A stretch of DNA of 18,579 nucleotides, from assembly GCA_937957815.1 (NCBI GenBank), contig CALFXN010000458.1:1-18579 (forward strand), in the 5' to 3' direction. A program made the position numbers and the translations under genes. Source of the DNA: an uncultured Synergistales bacterium (GTDB taxonomy: Bacteria; Synergistota; Synergistia; Synergistales; Aminobacteriaceae). The notes under the pieces are model-generated. The model was given only the letters and a program-made list of their open reading frames with translations. It was not told the origin of the DNA and did not search any database. The number at the start of each line of letters is the position of its first letter. Positions within the stretch are counted from its first letter, which is position 1. Positions 1-7,364 of the stretch are shown in pieces.

Positions 1-615
1 ACTCGAATCGCGGAAGATCCTGCACTGAACCGCACCGTGAAGATTCTCTGCGATGCGGCGCGTTCCATAGGCGCGCCTGCCGTACGGAACAGGGCGACCA
101 TAGGCGGAAACCTCGCGAATGCATCCGCTGCCGCCGACCTCCCCGTTCCGCTTCTTGTCCTGGGTGCGAAGGTGCATGCAAGAAACGAGTCGCAAGAAAA
201 AATCTTCGAACTTGAAGATTTTTACGAATCATACCGATCGACGAAACTTGGGAAGGACGAACTGATCACGGCAATTTCCTTTCCGCTTCCCCCAGAGGGT
301 GCAGTCCAGGAATTCCACAAGCGCGGCTCGAGGGCAACGCTCACTCTCTCCAGAATGTCGCTTGCGTTTCTCTCGTCACATTTGCCTGATGGAGGGTACG
401 ACATCCGTATCGCTGCGGGCAGTATGTCTCCGGTTCCTTTTCGTCTCAAACGAACCGAGGCGTATATCAGGCATCACCCGATGACCGCCGAAACCCTGCA
501 GAGGGCGATCGATGTCGCATCCGGCGAGATCAATCCGAGAAAGTCGGGAGAATACCGACGGTATCTTTCTCTAGAATGCATGAGAAAACACCTCCAGGCT
601 TTAGAAAACGCTTGA
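1..615 (+). CDS. Xanthine dehydrogenase-type FAD-binding subunit (5' truncated)
   Basis: This is the C-terminal 204 residues of a molybdenum-hydroxylase medium subunit (XdhB/CoxM family), which carries the FAD that passes electrons from the iron-sulfur subunit. The frame is open from base 1, so the true start lies left of the window; a GTG at 37 is internal. The diagnostic stretch is the FAD-binding motif IGAPAVRNRATIGGN at residues 24-38, followed by NASAAADLP, matching the family pattern RN.ATIGGN...PAAD. The remainder fits the CO-dehydrogenase-flavoprotein C-terminal domain. No other subunit gene follows, so this is probably the last gene of its operon. The stop codon (613-615) lies inside the -35 box of the next promoter, and I see no terminator between them. 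The family is confident. The substrate (xanthine, CO, nicotinate, aldehyde) cannot be told from this part. Confidence 0.88.
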   Translation, partial: TRIAEDPALNRTVKILCDAARSIGAPAVRNRATIGGNLANASAAADLPVPLLVLGAKVHARNESQEKIFELEDFYESYRSTKLGKDELITAISFPLPPEGAVQEFHKRGSRATLTLSRMSLAFLSSHLPDGGYDIRIAAGSMSPVPFRLKRTEAYIRHHPMTAETLQRAIDVASGEINPRKSGEYRRYLSLECMRKHLQALENA

Positions 616-640
616 CTTTCCAAATCAGTCGTGATATCCT
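612..640 (+). promoter_or_regulatory. Strong sigma70-type promoter for the cold-shock gene
   Basis: A -35 box TTGACT (612-617) and a -10 box TATCCT (635-640) are separated by exactly 17 bases, with a TG at 632-633 giving an extended -10 (TGA-TATCCT). The -35 box overlaps the stop codon of the upstream flavoprotein gene. Transcription should begin near 647, giving a leader of about 46 bases before the TTG start at 693. Confidence 0.75.
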
Positions 641-692
641 TCTCTACGCAGTCGGGCCTGACATGCAATCGTCACATTAGGAGGAAAAATTT

Positions 693-896
693 TTGGCTTC
701 TCAGGGAACTGTCAAGTGGTTCAACGCAACAAAGGGGTATGGGTTCATCACCTGCGACGATGGCAAGGATGTTTTCGTTCATTTCAGCGCCATCAAGGGT
801 GAAGGGTTTAAGACGCTGGACGAAGGGCAGAGGGTTTCCTTTGACGTCGTTCAGGGATCCAAGGGAGATCAGGCGTCTAACGTAGAAAAGATGTAG
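693..896 (+). CDS. Cold-shock domain protein, CspA/CspB family
   Basis: A 67-residue single-domain protein that binds single-stranded RNA and DNA in the cytoplasm and keeps mRNA unstructured. The cold-shock domain is complete: VKWFN at 7-11, the RNP1 motif KGYGFI at 14-19 and the RNP2 motif VFVHF at 27-31, then the typical acidic/glycine C-terminal strands. The length equals that of typical bacterial Csp proteins. The start is a TTG; it is chosen because a perfect AGGAGG (679-684) sits 8 bases upstream and the translation from it ([11 protein letters not shown]) matches the usual N-terminus. The gene is transcribed alone, from the promoter at 612-640 to the terminators at 902-964. Several Csp paralogues usually exist per genome, so I do not assign a specific symbol. 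The leader is too short for the long temperature-sensing UTR known for E. coli cspA. Confidence 0.95.
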   Translation: MASQGTVKWFNATKGYGFITCDDGKDVFVHFSAIKGEGFKTLDEGQRVSFDVVQGSKGDQASNVEKM

Positions 897-901
897 TCAA
901 T

Positions 902-923
902 CCGCCACTTGGGCGGTTTTTTT
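902..923 (+). terminator. Intrinsic terminator 1 after the cold-shock gene
   Basis: CCGCC (902-906) pairs with GGCGG (912-916) around a 5-base loop, followed directly by seven T (917-923). It begins 5 bases after the csp stop codon. Confidence 0.8.
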
Positions 924-924
924 G

Positions 925-964
925 AAGCGCAGCGGCATTCTCCCGAATGTCGCTGCGCTTTTTA
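925..964 (+). terminator. Intrinsic terminator 2, a long back-up hairpin
   Basis: The arm 925-940 pairs with 945-960 to give a 16-bp stem (one G-T wobble) around the loop TCCC (941-944), followed by three T (961-963). It starts one base after the T-run of terminator 1, making a tandem pair that insulates csp from tig. The short T-run makes this one weaker as a terminator than its stem suggests; it could also protect the csp 3' end. Confidence 0.7.
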
Positions 965-985
965 GATTTTACGATTGTATGAACG

Positions 986-994
986 TGATATACT
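986..994 (+). promoter_or_regulatory. Extended -10 promoter for tig
   Basis: TG at 986-987, one base, then TATACT (989-994) forms an extended -10 element. The region around 966-972 is T-rich but has no good -35 match, which is acceptable for extended -10 promoters. It lies between the csp terminators and the tig start at 1034, giving a leader of roughly 33 bases. Confidence 0.6.
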
Positions 995-1033
995 ACGCGA
1001 TGCTTCATCGACCTTTGAAAGGGGCTGGCATAA

Positions 1034-2404
1034 GTGCGATCCGAAATAATTTCCCAGGAAAAAAATAAAATCTCGATTCGTGTAGAATACGAAGCGGGCG
1101 AGTTTGCGCAAAACATTGAGAAAGCCGTCCGGAAGATCGCACAGAGCGTGACGGTACCGGGTTTCCGAAAAGGGATGATCCCGAGAAGGATCATCGAGAT
1201 GCGCTTCGGTCGACAGGCGATTTATTCCGAAGCGCTTGATTCGATGCTTCCGAACACGATCGATCAGGTCGTCTCCGATTACGAACTCGATATCATCGAC
1301 TCTCCGAAGGTGTCAGTCGAGACGATGGAAGAAGGAAAACCCCTTCAGGTAGCCTTGAATTTCGAAGTCACCCCGGAAATCCAGACTCCGGAACTCTCCG
1401 AGATCTCCGTCGTGAAGACGATCCCTCCGGTCACGGATGACATGCTCCGACAGACCATAGATGACATCCGGCGGCAGAATACGAATCTTGTCGCGGTCGA
1501 CGGACGTAACGGTACGGAACGCGACGTCGTCGAAATCGATTACGTGACGACGGTTTTCTCCAAAGAAGATGTCGAGGAAAAACGACATGAATCGGCCCCC
1601 GCATCGGTCGATCTCGAGGCGGAGAATCTCCGTCGCGAAATACGCGAGGCACTCGTCGGCGTCCGCCCGGGGGTGACCGCCATCGCGGATGTCCACATCG
1701 AGGACGATTATTCCGACAAGGATCTCGCCGGGAAGAAAGTCCGCTACGAGATGACCGTCAGGGCGATCAAGGAAAAGCAGCTCCCGGAGATGTCGGCCGA
1801 CTTTTTCAAGGCGGCTCTCGGCGAGGATATTCAGGACGAGGATTCCTTCAGGAACGCGATTCGAGAACGGCTTGCCCGAAAAATCGAAGCGGACGCACAG
1901 GCGAAAGTCGAAGCTGAAGCGGTAGAGACGCTCTCCGAAAGATCGATCTTTGACGTTCCGCCCTCTCTCGTCGAAAAACAGGTGCTTTCGATGAAGGAAC
2001 AGGACGAGGAAACCCTGAAAAAGAAGTACAACAGGAGCGTGTCGGAATTCCTTGAGGAGTCCTCTCTTTCAAAAGACGAATACGACTCCAATATCAGGTC
2101 TCAGGCCGAAAAGATCGTCAGACGAACGCTTGTTCTCGACGAAATGGCGAAACGATTCGGCATAAAGGTCGAAAAAGAGGAAATGGAAGGCGAGATTTCG
2201 AATCTTGCCGTTATGTACCGCGTTCCGGCGGAACAGATCAAAAGAACCCTTTTCAAGGACAGGGAAAGGCTTTCCGATCTGCTTTCGAAAATCCGTTACC
2301 GGAAAACCGTTGAAGCTGTCATGAAAAACGTCACGGTTTCGGAGAGCGTTCCCTCCGCCGAAGAGGCAACCGACCGGGATCCTTCCGGGACGACATCCGA
2401 CTGA
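1034..2404 (+). CDS. tig: Trigger factor, ribosome-associated chaperone
   Basis: A 456-residue chaperone that docks at the ribosomal exit tunnel and shields nascent chains (E. coli Tig is 432). The ribosome-binding signature is clear as VPGFRKGMIP at 41-50, continuing to RFG at 57-59. A central FKBP-like domain spans about 160-245 and a long helical C-terminal chaperone domain about 250-435; residues 436-456 are an acidic, serine-rich tail. The FKBP segment keeps the fold landmarks (VVEIDY at 165-170, LVGVRPG at 207-213) but lacks the F.GG and PGFE-type residues of active prolyl isomerases, so isomerase activity may be lost. The start is GTG, preceded by GAAAGGGG (1017-1024) at suitable spacing. 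clpP follows after 15 bases, so the two are surely co-transcribed from the promoter at 986-994. The identification is secure. Confidence 0.97.
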   Translation: MRSEIISQEKNKISIRVEYEAGEFAQNIEKAVRKIAQSVTVPGFRKGMIPRRIIEMRFGRQAIYSEALDSMLPNTIDQVVSDYELDIIDSPKVSVETMEEGKPLQVALNFEVTPEIQTPELSEISVVKTIPPVTDDMLRQTIDDIRRQNTNLVAVDGRNGTERDVVEIDYVTTVFSKEDVEEKRHESAPASVDLEAENLRREIREALVGVRPGVTAIADVHIEDDYSDKDLAGKKVRYEMTVRAIKEKQLPEMSADFFKAALGEDIQDEDSFRNAIRERLARKIEADAQAKVEAEAVETLSERSIFDVPPSLVEKQVLSMKEQDEETLKKKYNRSVSEFLEESSLSKDEYDSNIRSQAEKIVRRTLVLDEMAKRFGIKVEKEEMEGEISNLAVMYRVPAEQIKRTLFKDRERLSDLLSKIRYRKTVEAVMKNVTVSESVPSAEEATDRDPSGTTSD

Positions 2405-2419
2405 CGAAAGGCGCTTTCC

Positions 2420-3001
2420 ATGTATATCCCGTTTGTGATTGAACAGACAGGAAGGGGAGAACGATCCTACGATATCTACAGTAGACTGCTGAAAGACAGG
2501 ATCGTTTTTCTCGGGGACGAGATTGACGAACAGGTCTCGAATTCCGTCGTAGCCCAGCTTCTCTTTCTGGAAAGCGAGGACCCGGACAAGGATGTCAACC
2601 TGTACATCAACAGTCCCGGAGGCGTCGTGACGGCGGGAATGGCTATCTATGACACGATGCAGTACGTCAAATGTCCCGTTTCGACGATCTGCATCGGACA
2701 GGCTGCCAGTATGGCGGCCGTTTTGCTTGCGGGGGGAGCCAAGGGGAAGCGCGTCGCGCTGCCGAACTCCCGCGTCATGATTCACCAGCCTCTCGGCGGA
2801 ATGAGGGGGCAGGCGGTCGATATGGAGATCCACACGAAGGAAATTCTGAACCTGAGAGATCGGCTCAATGATATACTTGTCACGCATACAGGCCAGCAAA
2901 AGAAGAAAATAAAGGCCGATACGGATCGGGACTTTTTCATGTCGGCAGAGGAAGCGGTCGAGTACGGAATCATCGACAGGGTGATCCGGAACAGAGATTG
3001 A
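2420..3001 (+). CDS. clpP: ATP-dependent Clp protease proteolytic subunit
   Basis: A 193-residue serine peptidase that assembles into the tetradecameric barrel receiving substrates unfolded by ClpX (or another Clp ATPase). The catalytic triad is present at the same positions as in mature E. coli ClpP: Ser97 in GQAASMA, His122 in MIHQPLGG, and Asp171 in RDFFMS. The NSPGG oxyanion-hole segment is at 64-68. The N-terminus [22 protein letters not shown] is the usual mature-like start with at most a very short propeptide, and the length is typical. It lies 15 bases after tig. A hairpin terminator follows the stop (3031-3060), so clpP may end a tig-clpP transcript, with readthrough into clpX. ClpP works in the cytoplasm in quality control and regulated proteolysis. 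Confidence 0.98.
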   Translation: MYIPFVIEQTGRGERSYDIYSRLLKDRIVFLGDEIDEQVSNSVVAQLLFLESEDPDKDVNLYINSPGGVVTAGMAIYDTMQYVKCPVSTICIGQAASMAAVLLAGGAKGKRVALPNSRVMIHQPLGGMRGQAVDMEIHTKEILNLRDRLNDILVTHTGQQKKKIKADTDRDFFMSAEEAVEYGIIDRVIRNRD

Positions 3002-3030
3002 TTCCTCTCTTGAGACACTCCTGGGAGGAA

Positions 3031-3060
3031 GGGAGCCCCGAAGCGGAGCTCCCTTTTTTT
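3031..3060 (+). terminator. Intrinsic terminator or attenuator between clpP and clpX
   Basis: GGGAGCCCCG (3031-3040) pairs with CGGAGCTCCC (3044-3053): ten positions with one internal C-A mismatch and a 3-base loop, followed by seven T (3054-3060). It starts 29 bases after the clpP stop and ends 31 bases before the clpX Shine-Dalgarno. The shape is that of a Rho-independent terminator; how complete termination is cannot be read from sequence. Confidence 0.8.
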
Positions 3061-3103
3061 GTATCGGCATAAGCGAATCATGCGTTCGATCGGAGGTAAA
3101 CCA

Positions 3104-4387
3104 GTGATCACATTCGATGATAAAGGAAAAGGAAAGCAGAAGGGAACGACGCTCCGATGCTCGTTCTGCGGCAAGGGACAGGACGAGGTCCGCAAAATCA
3201 TCGCGGGCCCGGGGGTATATATCTGCGATGAATGCGTCCACCTGTGTACCCTTATCCTGAATGAGGAGTCGCCCGATGCCCCGGAGCACAGACCGGAAGC
3301 GTTCAAGCTTCCGAAAGACGCTCCGAAGCCGAGGGAGATCCGGGCCTTCCTGGACCAGTACGTCATAGGACAGGAAGAAGCGAAAAAAACGGTCTCCGTG
3401 GCCGTTTATAACCATTACAGAAGAATTTCCACTGCAAGAGAGTCTGACGTCGAACTCCAGAAGAGTAACGTCCTGCTCATCGGTCCGACGGGCTCCGGAA
3501 AGACGCTGATCGCGCAGAGTCTTGCCCGCAGATTGAACGTTCCCTTTGCGATCGCCGACGCGACGACGCTCACGGAAGCCGGATACGTTGGTGAAGACGT
3601 CGAAAATATCCTCGTTCGTCTGCTCCAGGCTGCCGATTACGACGTCAGGGCGGCTGAGCAGGGAATTGTCTACATTGATGAGATCGACAAGATTTCCCGA
3701 AAATCCGAGTCCCCCTCGATTACGCGCGACGTATCCGGTGAAGGTGTCCAGCAGGCGCTTCTGAAAATACTCGAGGGAACGCTGTCCAACGTCCCTCCCA
3801 AGGGAGGGAGAAAACATCCACATCAGGAATTCGTCCAGATCGATACGAAGAACATCCTGTTTATCTGCGGCGGCGCGTTCGACGGCCTTGAAGACGTCGT
3901 TTCGCGGCGGGTGGATCGAAAGGCGATCGGTTTCGGAGGCGATCTCCTGAAAAAGACGGACCGGCAAAGACACGAAGTCCTTCGTCTCACCCAGCCTGAG
4001 GATCTCATGAAGTACGGTTTCATCCCGGAACTTGTCGGACGACTGCCTGTGCTTGTCACACTCGAGGATCTCGACGAATCGGCGCTCATGCGGATCCTCG
4101 TCGAACCGAAAAACTCTCTCGTCCGTCAGTACCAGAAGATCTTTTCCCTCGAGGGAATCAGAATGGAGCTCACCGACGACGCGATCGGAGCCGTGGCATC
4201 GCTCGCGTTCAAAAAGAGAACGGGCGCCCGCGGACTTCGGACCATTCTCGAAAAGACAATGCTTGATCTCATGTATGAAATGCCGTCCAGAAGCGACGAA
4301 GTATCGCGGATTGTGATCAACGCGGATGTCGTCAACGGACTGCAACACCCGTTGATATACGGGAAGAACGACGAGGAGGTCGCCTGA
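3104..4387 (+). CDS. clpX: ClpX, AAA+ unfoldase of the ClpXP protease
   Basis: A 427-residue AAA+ ATPase that recognises, unfolds and threads substrates into ClpP (E. coli ClpX is 424). From the N-terminus it shows a four-cysteine zinc-binding domain (C19, C22, C41, C44), Walker A GPTGSGKT at 127-134, pore-1 loop GYVGE at 160-164, Walker B with D192-E193, the ClpP-docking IGF loop at 275-277, an arginine finger in VGRLP (R313), and sensor-2 GARG at 374-377. I place the start at GTG 3104 because GGAGGT (3092-3097) lies 6 bases upstream and the length then matches the family. The frame extends up to a TTG at 3059, but that codon lies in the T-run of the preceding terminator. lon follows after 4 bases. 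No convincing promoter is visible between the terminator and this start, so expression may depend on readthrough. Confidence 0.97.
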   Translation: MITFDDKGKGKQKGTTLRCSFCGKGQDEVRKIIAGPGVYICDECVHLCTLILNEESPDAPEHRPEAFKLPKDAPKPREIRAFLDQYVIGQEEAKKTVSVAVYNHYRRISTARESDVELQKSNVLLIGPTGSGKTLIAQSLARRLNVPFAIADATTLTEAGYVGEDVENILVRLLQAADYDVRAAEQGIVYIDEIDKISRKSESPSITRDVSGEGVQQALLKILEGTLSNVPPKGGRKHPHQEFVQIDTKNILFICGGAFDGLEDVVSRRVDRKAIGFGGDLLKKTDRQRHEVLRLTQPEDLMKYGFIPELVGRLPVLVTLEDLDESALMRILVEPKNSLVRQYQKIFSLEGIRMELTDDAIGAVASLAFKKRTGARGLRTILEKTMLDLMYEMPSRSDEVSRIVINADVVNGLQHPLIYGKNDEEVA

Positions 4388-4391
4388 TCTT

Positions 4392-6737
4392 ATGGACGGT
4401 GAGAATCGGAACAAGGAAAACCAGCGTTGCTTCGTTCTTCCCGTTCGCGATGTCGTCGTTTTTCCGGGGGTTATCGCACCTCTCTTCGTCGGACGCCCGA
4501 GGTCGCTGAAAGCCATCGAGATGGCGATGCTTCAGGATAGAACGATCTTCGTCGTCGCGCAAAAGGACATGCAGGTCGACGACCCGGGAGAAGATGATCT
4601 GTACGCCGTCGGGACCATCTGTTCCCTTCTGCAGATGGTGCGTATCCCCGACGGAACGACGAAAGTTCTGATCGAGGGAGTCAGTCGAGGCAGAGTGGAG
4701 GCGTATCACCGCGGAAAGGAGACGCTTGAGGCCGATATCGTCCCGCTCTCCTCGCCCGAAGGGATTTCGGCTTCGCTCGAACCGTTGAAGCGGAGCGTCC
4801 TCGAACAATTCGAGAAATACGTCACGTTGCATCCGAGAATCCCGAACGAGGTTCTCATTTCCGTGCTGAACGTCGACGACCCGAAGCAACTCGCGGACCT
4901 CGTGGCATCGCATCTCTCGATCAAGGTTTCCCGAAAGCAGCGCCTTCTCGAGACCGCCGACACCGAGAAAATTCTCGGCATGCTGCTCAAGATCCTCCTC
5001 GAAGAGATCGACATCCTGCAACTTGAGCACGACATCCAGGACAAGGTCAGGCAGGAACTCGAACGCGGACACAAGGAGTACTACCTTCGGGAACAGCTCA
5101 AGATCATACAGGACGAACTCGGACAGGGGGAGGGCAGCTCCGAAATAGACGAACTCCGGGAAAAGATCGGCGCCGCCGGTATGCCCGAGGAGGTTTCATC
5201 CAAGGCCCATCACGAACTCGAACGAATGTCGAAAATGCCTCTCATGTCCGCCGAAGCGACGGTTGCCCGGACGTACATCGACTGGCTCATCTCTCTTCCG
5301 TGGGCGAAGCATTCCGAAGACGATCTCGATATTCCGCGAGCACAGAAGATTCTCGATGAAGACCATTACGGTCTCGAGAAGGTCAAGGACCGTATCCTCG
5401 AGTTTCTCTCCGTACGACGACTCGCCGGCGATTCCGCACGCGGACAGGTTCTGTGCTTCGTCGGACCTCCGGGGGTCGGAAAGACATCGCTCGGACGTTC
5501 CATCGCGCGCGCCCTCGGACGTCGTTTCGTGAACATGTCTCTCGGCGGCATGAGAGACGAAGCCGAAATCCGCGGGCACAGGAGGACATATGTCGGCGCC
5601 ATGCCGGGGAGAGTTATCCAGAAGATCCGCCAGGCTGGGACACAGAACCCCGTCCTCCTCATGGATGAAATCGACAAGCTCGGCATCGACTTCAGGGGAG
5701 ATCCCGCAGCGGCTCTTCTTGAGGTGCTCGATCCCGCGCAGAACAACCAGTTCACGGACCACTTTCTGGAGGTTCCGTTCGATCTCAGCGGCGTCATGTT
5801 CATAACGACGGCGAACGTTGCGCACACGATTCCGAAACCGTTGCTCGACCGTATGGAAGTCATCAGGATCCCCGGCTACGAGGAAGAGGAAAAGATGAAA
5901 ATCGCCCGAAAGCACCTCATTCCTCGAATCCAGAGAGAGCATGGTCTGGACGCGAAATCCGTCCGCATCTCCCCAAGGGCCGTTCAGGGAATCATCAGGG
6001 ACTATACCAGGGAGGCCGGGGTCCGGGAGCTCGACAGAAAGCTCTCGACCGTCTGCAGGAAGATCGTCCGACGGATCGTCCAGGACGATGATATAGGCGT
6101 AATGACGGAGACTCCCGTTCAGGTCGGAGTCGCGGATCTGGGTGAATATCTCGGAGCCCCGAGACGATACGATGTTTCCATCCCGAAGGACCGGCAGCAG
6201 GGGACGGTCGTCGGACTCGCATGGACGGAGGCCGGCGGTGACGTTCTCGTCATCGAGGCCGTAAAAATGAAGGGGAAGGGCGACGTCACGCTCACGGGAA
6301 ACCTCGGTTCCATCATGCAGGAGTCCGCACAGGCCGCAATCGGCTTTCTCCGGTCGAAAGCCGACCTTCTCGGTCTTGCAGAGATAGACTGGAAATCGGT
6401 AGACATTCACATTCACGTTCCTGAAGGAGCGATCCCAAAGGACGGGCCTTCCGCGGGCGTGACGATGGCAGTAGCGATCCTCTCCGCCATGTCGGGACGC
6501 AACGTCCTCCCTCATATCGCCATGACCGGAGAGATTTCGCTTCAGGGAAGAGTGCTCCCTGTCGGCGGTATACGCGAGAAGATCCTGGCGGCACGAAGAC
6601 AGGGCATTTCGACGGTCATTCTTCCGGAGTCGAACAGGCCGGATTTCGAGGAGATTCCGGACTGGGGGAAAAAAAGCATGGATGTTCGCTACGTCACGAC
6701 CGTGGTCGACGTTTTCCATCTGGCTCTCGAGGAGTAA
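4392..6737 (+). CDS. lon: Lon ATP-dependent protease (LonA type)
   Basis: A 781-residue soluble hexameric protease (E. coli Lon is 784) that degrades misfolded and regulatory proteins. Domains in order: N-terminal LAN substrate-binding domain (about 12-205), coiled-coil/helical linker (about 205-300), AAA+ module with Walker A GPPGVGKT at 358-365 and Walker B VLLMDEID at 421-428, and a C-terminal peptidase domain (about 595-780). The Ser-Lys dyad is intact: Ser687 in PKDGPSAG and Lys730 in GGIREKILAA. The absence of membrane segments rules out the LonB type. The ATG is 4 bases after the clpX stop; the purine-rich GAGGAGGT (4373-4380) in the end of clpX serves as ribosome-binding site at a slightly long spacing of about 12 bases, suggesting coupling to clpX translation. 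No HrcA/CIRCE or CtsR-like operator was noticed upstream. Confidence 0.98.
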   Translation: MDGENRNKENQRCFVLPVRDVVVFPGVIAPLFVGRPRSLKAIEMAMLQDRTIFVVAQKDMQVDDPGEDDLYAVGTICSLLQMVRIPDGTTKVLIEGVSRGRVEAYHRGKETLEADIVPLSSPEGISASLEPLKRSVLEQFEKYVTLHPRIPNEVLISVLNVDDPKQLADLVASHLSIKVSRKQRLLETADTEKILGMLLKILLEEIDILQLEHDIQDKVRQELERGHKEYYLREQLKIIQDELGQGEGSSEIDELREKIGAAGMPEEVSSKAHHELERMSKMPLMSAEATVARTYIDWLISLPWAKHSEDDLDIPRAQKILDEDHYGLEKVKDRILEFLSVRRLAGDSARGQVLCFVGPPGVGKTSLGRSIARALGRRFVNMSLGGMRDEAEIRGHRRTYVGAMPGRVIQKIRQAGTQNPVLLMDEIDKLGIDFRGDPAAALLEVLDPAQNNQFTDHFLEVPFDLSGVMFITTANVAHTIPKPLLDRMEVIRIPGYEEEEKMKIARKHLIPRIQREHGLDAKSVRISPRAVQGIIRDYTREAGVRELDRKLSTVCRKIVRRIVQDDDIGVMTETPVQVGVADLGEYLGAPRRYDVSIPKDRQQGTVVGLAWTEAGGDVLVIEAVKMKGKGDVTLTGNLGSIMQESAQAAIGFLRSKADLLGLAEIDWKSVDIHIHVPEGAIPKDGPSAGVTMAVAILSAMSGRNVLPHIAMTGEISLQGRVLPVGGIREKILAARRQGISTVILPESNRPDFEEIPDWGKKSMDVRYVTTVVDVFHLALEE

Positions 6738-6738
6738 T

Positions 6739-7335
6739 ATGGAGAACGCACAATGGACACTTCGTTCCATCGAGACGGTTTTCGCACCCGAGAAAATCCC
6801 GCCTCATTCCGTTCCGGAGATCGTGTTCGCCGGTCGGTCGAACGTCGGCAAGTCGAGTCTGATCAACCGACTCGTCGGAAGGAAAGTCGCGTATGTCGGC
6901 GCGACACCCGGCAAGACACGCAGTATCAATTTTTTCACGATCGACGCGACGGTACCTTTTTCTCTCGTCGATCTCCCCGGATACGGATACGCGGTCGCGG
7001 GGAAATCGGAACGATCGAAATGGGCGCATCTCGTGCGCACCTATTTCGTGTCGCGTATCAGGGTGCCTCTGGTTCTGCACCTCGTCGATTTCCGCCACGG
7101 GTTTCTCGATCGGGACATCGAACTTACGGAATGGCTCTCTGGGATGCAGATCTCCGAAATGGTGGTTTTTACGAAGGCCGACAAGATATCGCGAAGCGCG
7201 CGGAAAGGAACTCTCGCGAAATACCTCAGACTCTTTTCTCTCGCCGAACAGAATTGCGTCGTGACATCTTCGGAAGATGATATCGGAGTCGGGGAACTCA
7301 GGATTCTGATAGAAAATTACGGGCGAAGCGCCTGA
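6739..7335 (+). CDS. engB: EngB/YsxC GTPase, 50S ribosome assembly factor
   Basis: A 198-residue TRAFAC GTPase (also called YihA or YsxC) needed for late assembly of the large ribosomal subunit. G motifs: G1 GRSNVGKS at 32-39, G2 region TPGKTRSINFF at 56-66, G3 DLPG at 78-81 followed by YGYA, G4 TKAD at 145-148, and a G5-like TSS at 176-178. The start is ATG 6739, one base after the lon stop, with GAGGAG (6728-6733) 5 bases upstream. An in-frame upstream ATG at 6682 lies well inside lon and lacks a comparable site. Length and N-terminus (a short helix, then VPEIVFAGRSNVGKSSL) are typical. The lon-engB pairing is known from Gram-positive bacteria such as Bacillus, where ysxC follows lonA, and supports the call. 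Confidence 0.96.
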   Translation: MENAQWTLRSIETVFAPEKIPPHSVPEIVFAGRSNVGKSSLINRLVGRKVAYVGATPGKTRSINFFTIDATVPFSLVDLPGYGYAVAGKSERSKWAHLVRTYFVSRIRVPLVLHLVDFRHGFLDRDIELTEWLSGMQISEMVVFTKADKISRSARKGTLAKYLRLFSLAEQNCVVTSSEDDIGVGELRILIENYGRSA

Positions 7336-7364
7336 TTTTTCGCGTTTGGAGGAGGACATTGTTC

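Noticed and set aside
3059..3103. Longer clpX starting at TTG 3059 or ATG 3080
   Set aside because: The TTG is within the T-run of a terminator and neither start has a ribosome-binding site, whereas GTG 3104 has GGAGGT at ideal spacing and gives the usual ClpX length.
2069..4516. 815-codon open frame on the minus strand opposite tig, clpP and clpX
   Set aside because: It lies antisense to three certain genes; its translation shows no recognisable motif. Long open antisense frames are expected from the codon bias of these genes, as also at 15393-17249, 7443-9194 and 5196-6770.
7336..7364. Possible T-box or other leader before valS
   Set aside because: The gap to engB is only 29 bases, too short for a T-box; it holds just the Shine-Dalgarno.
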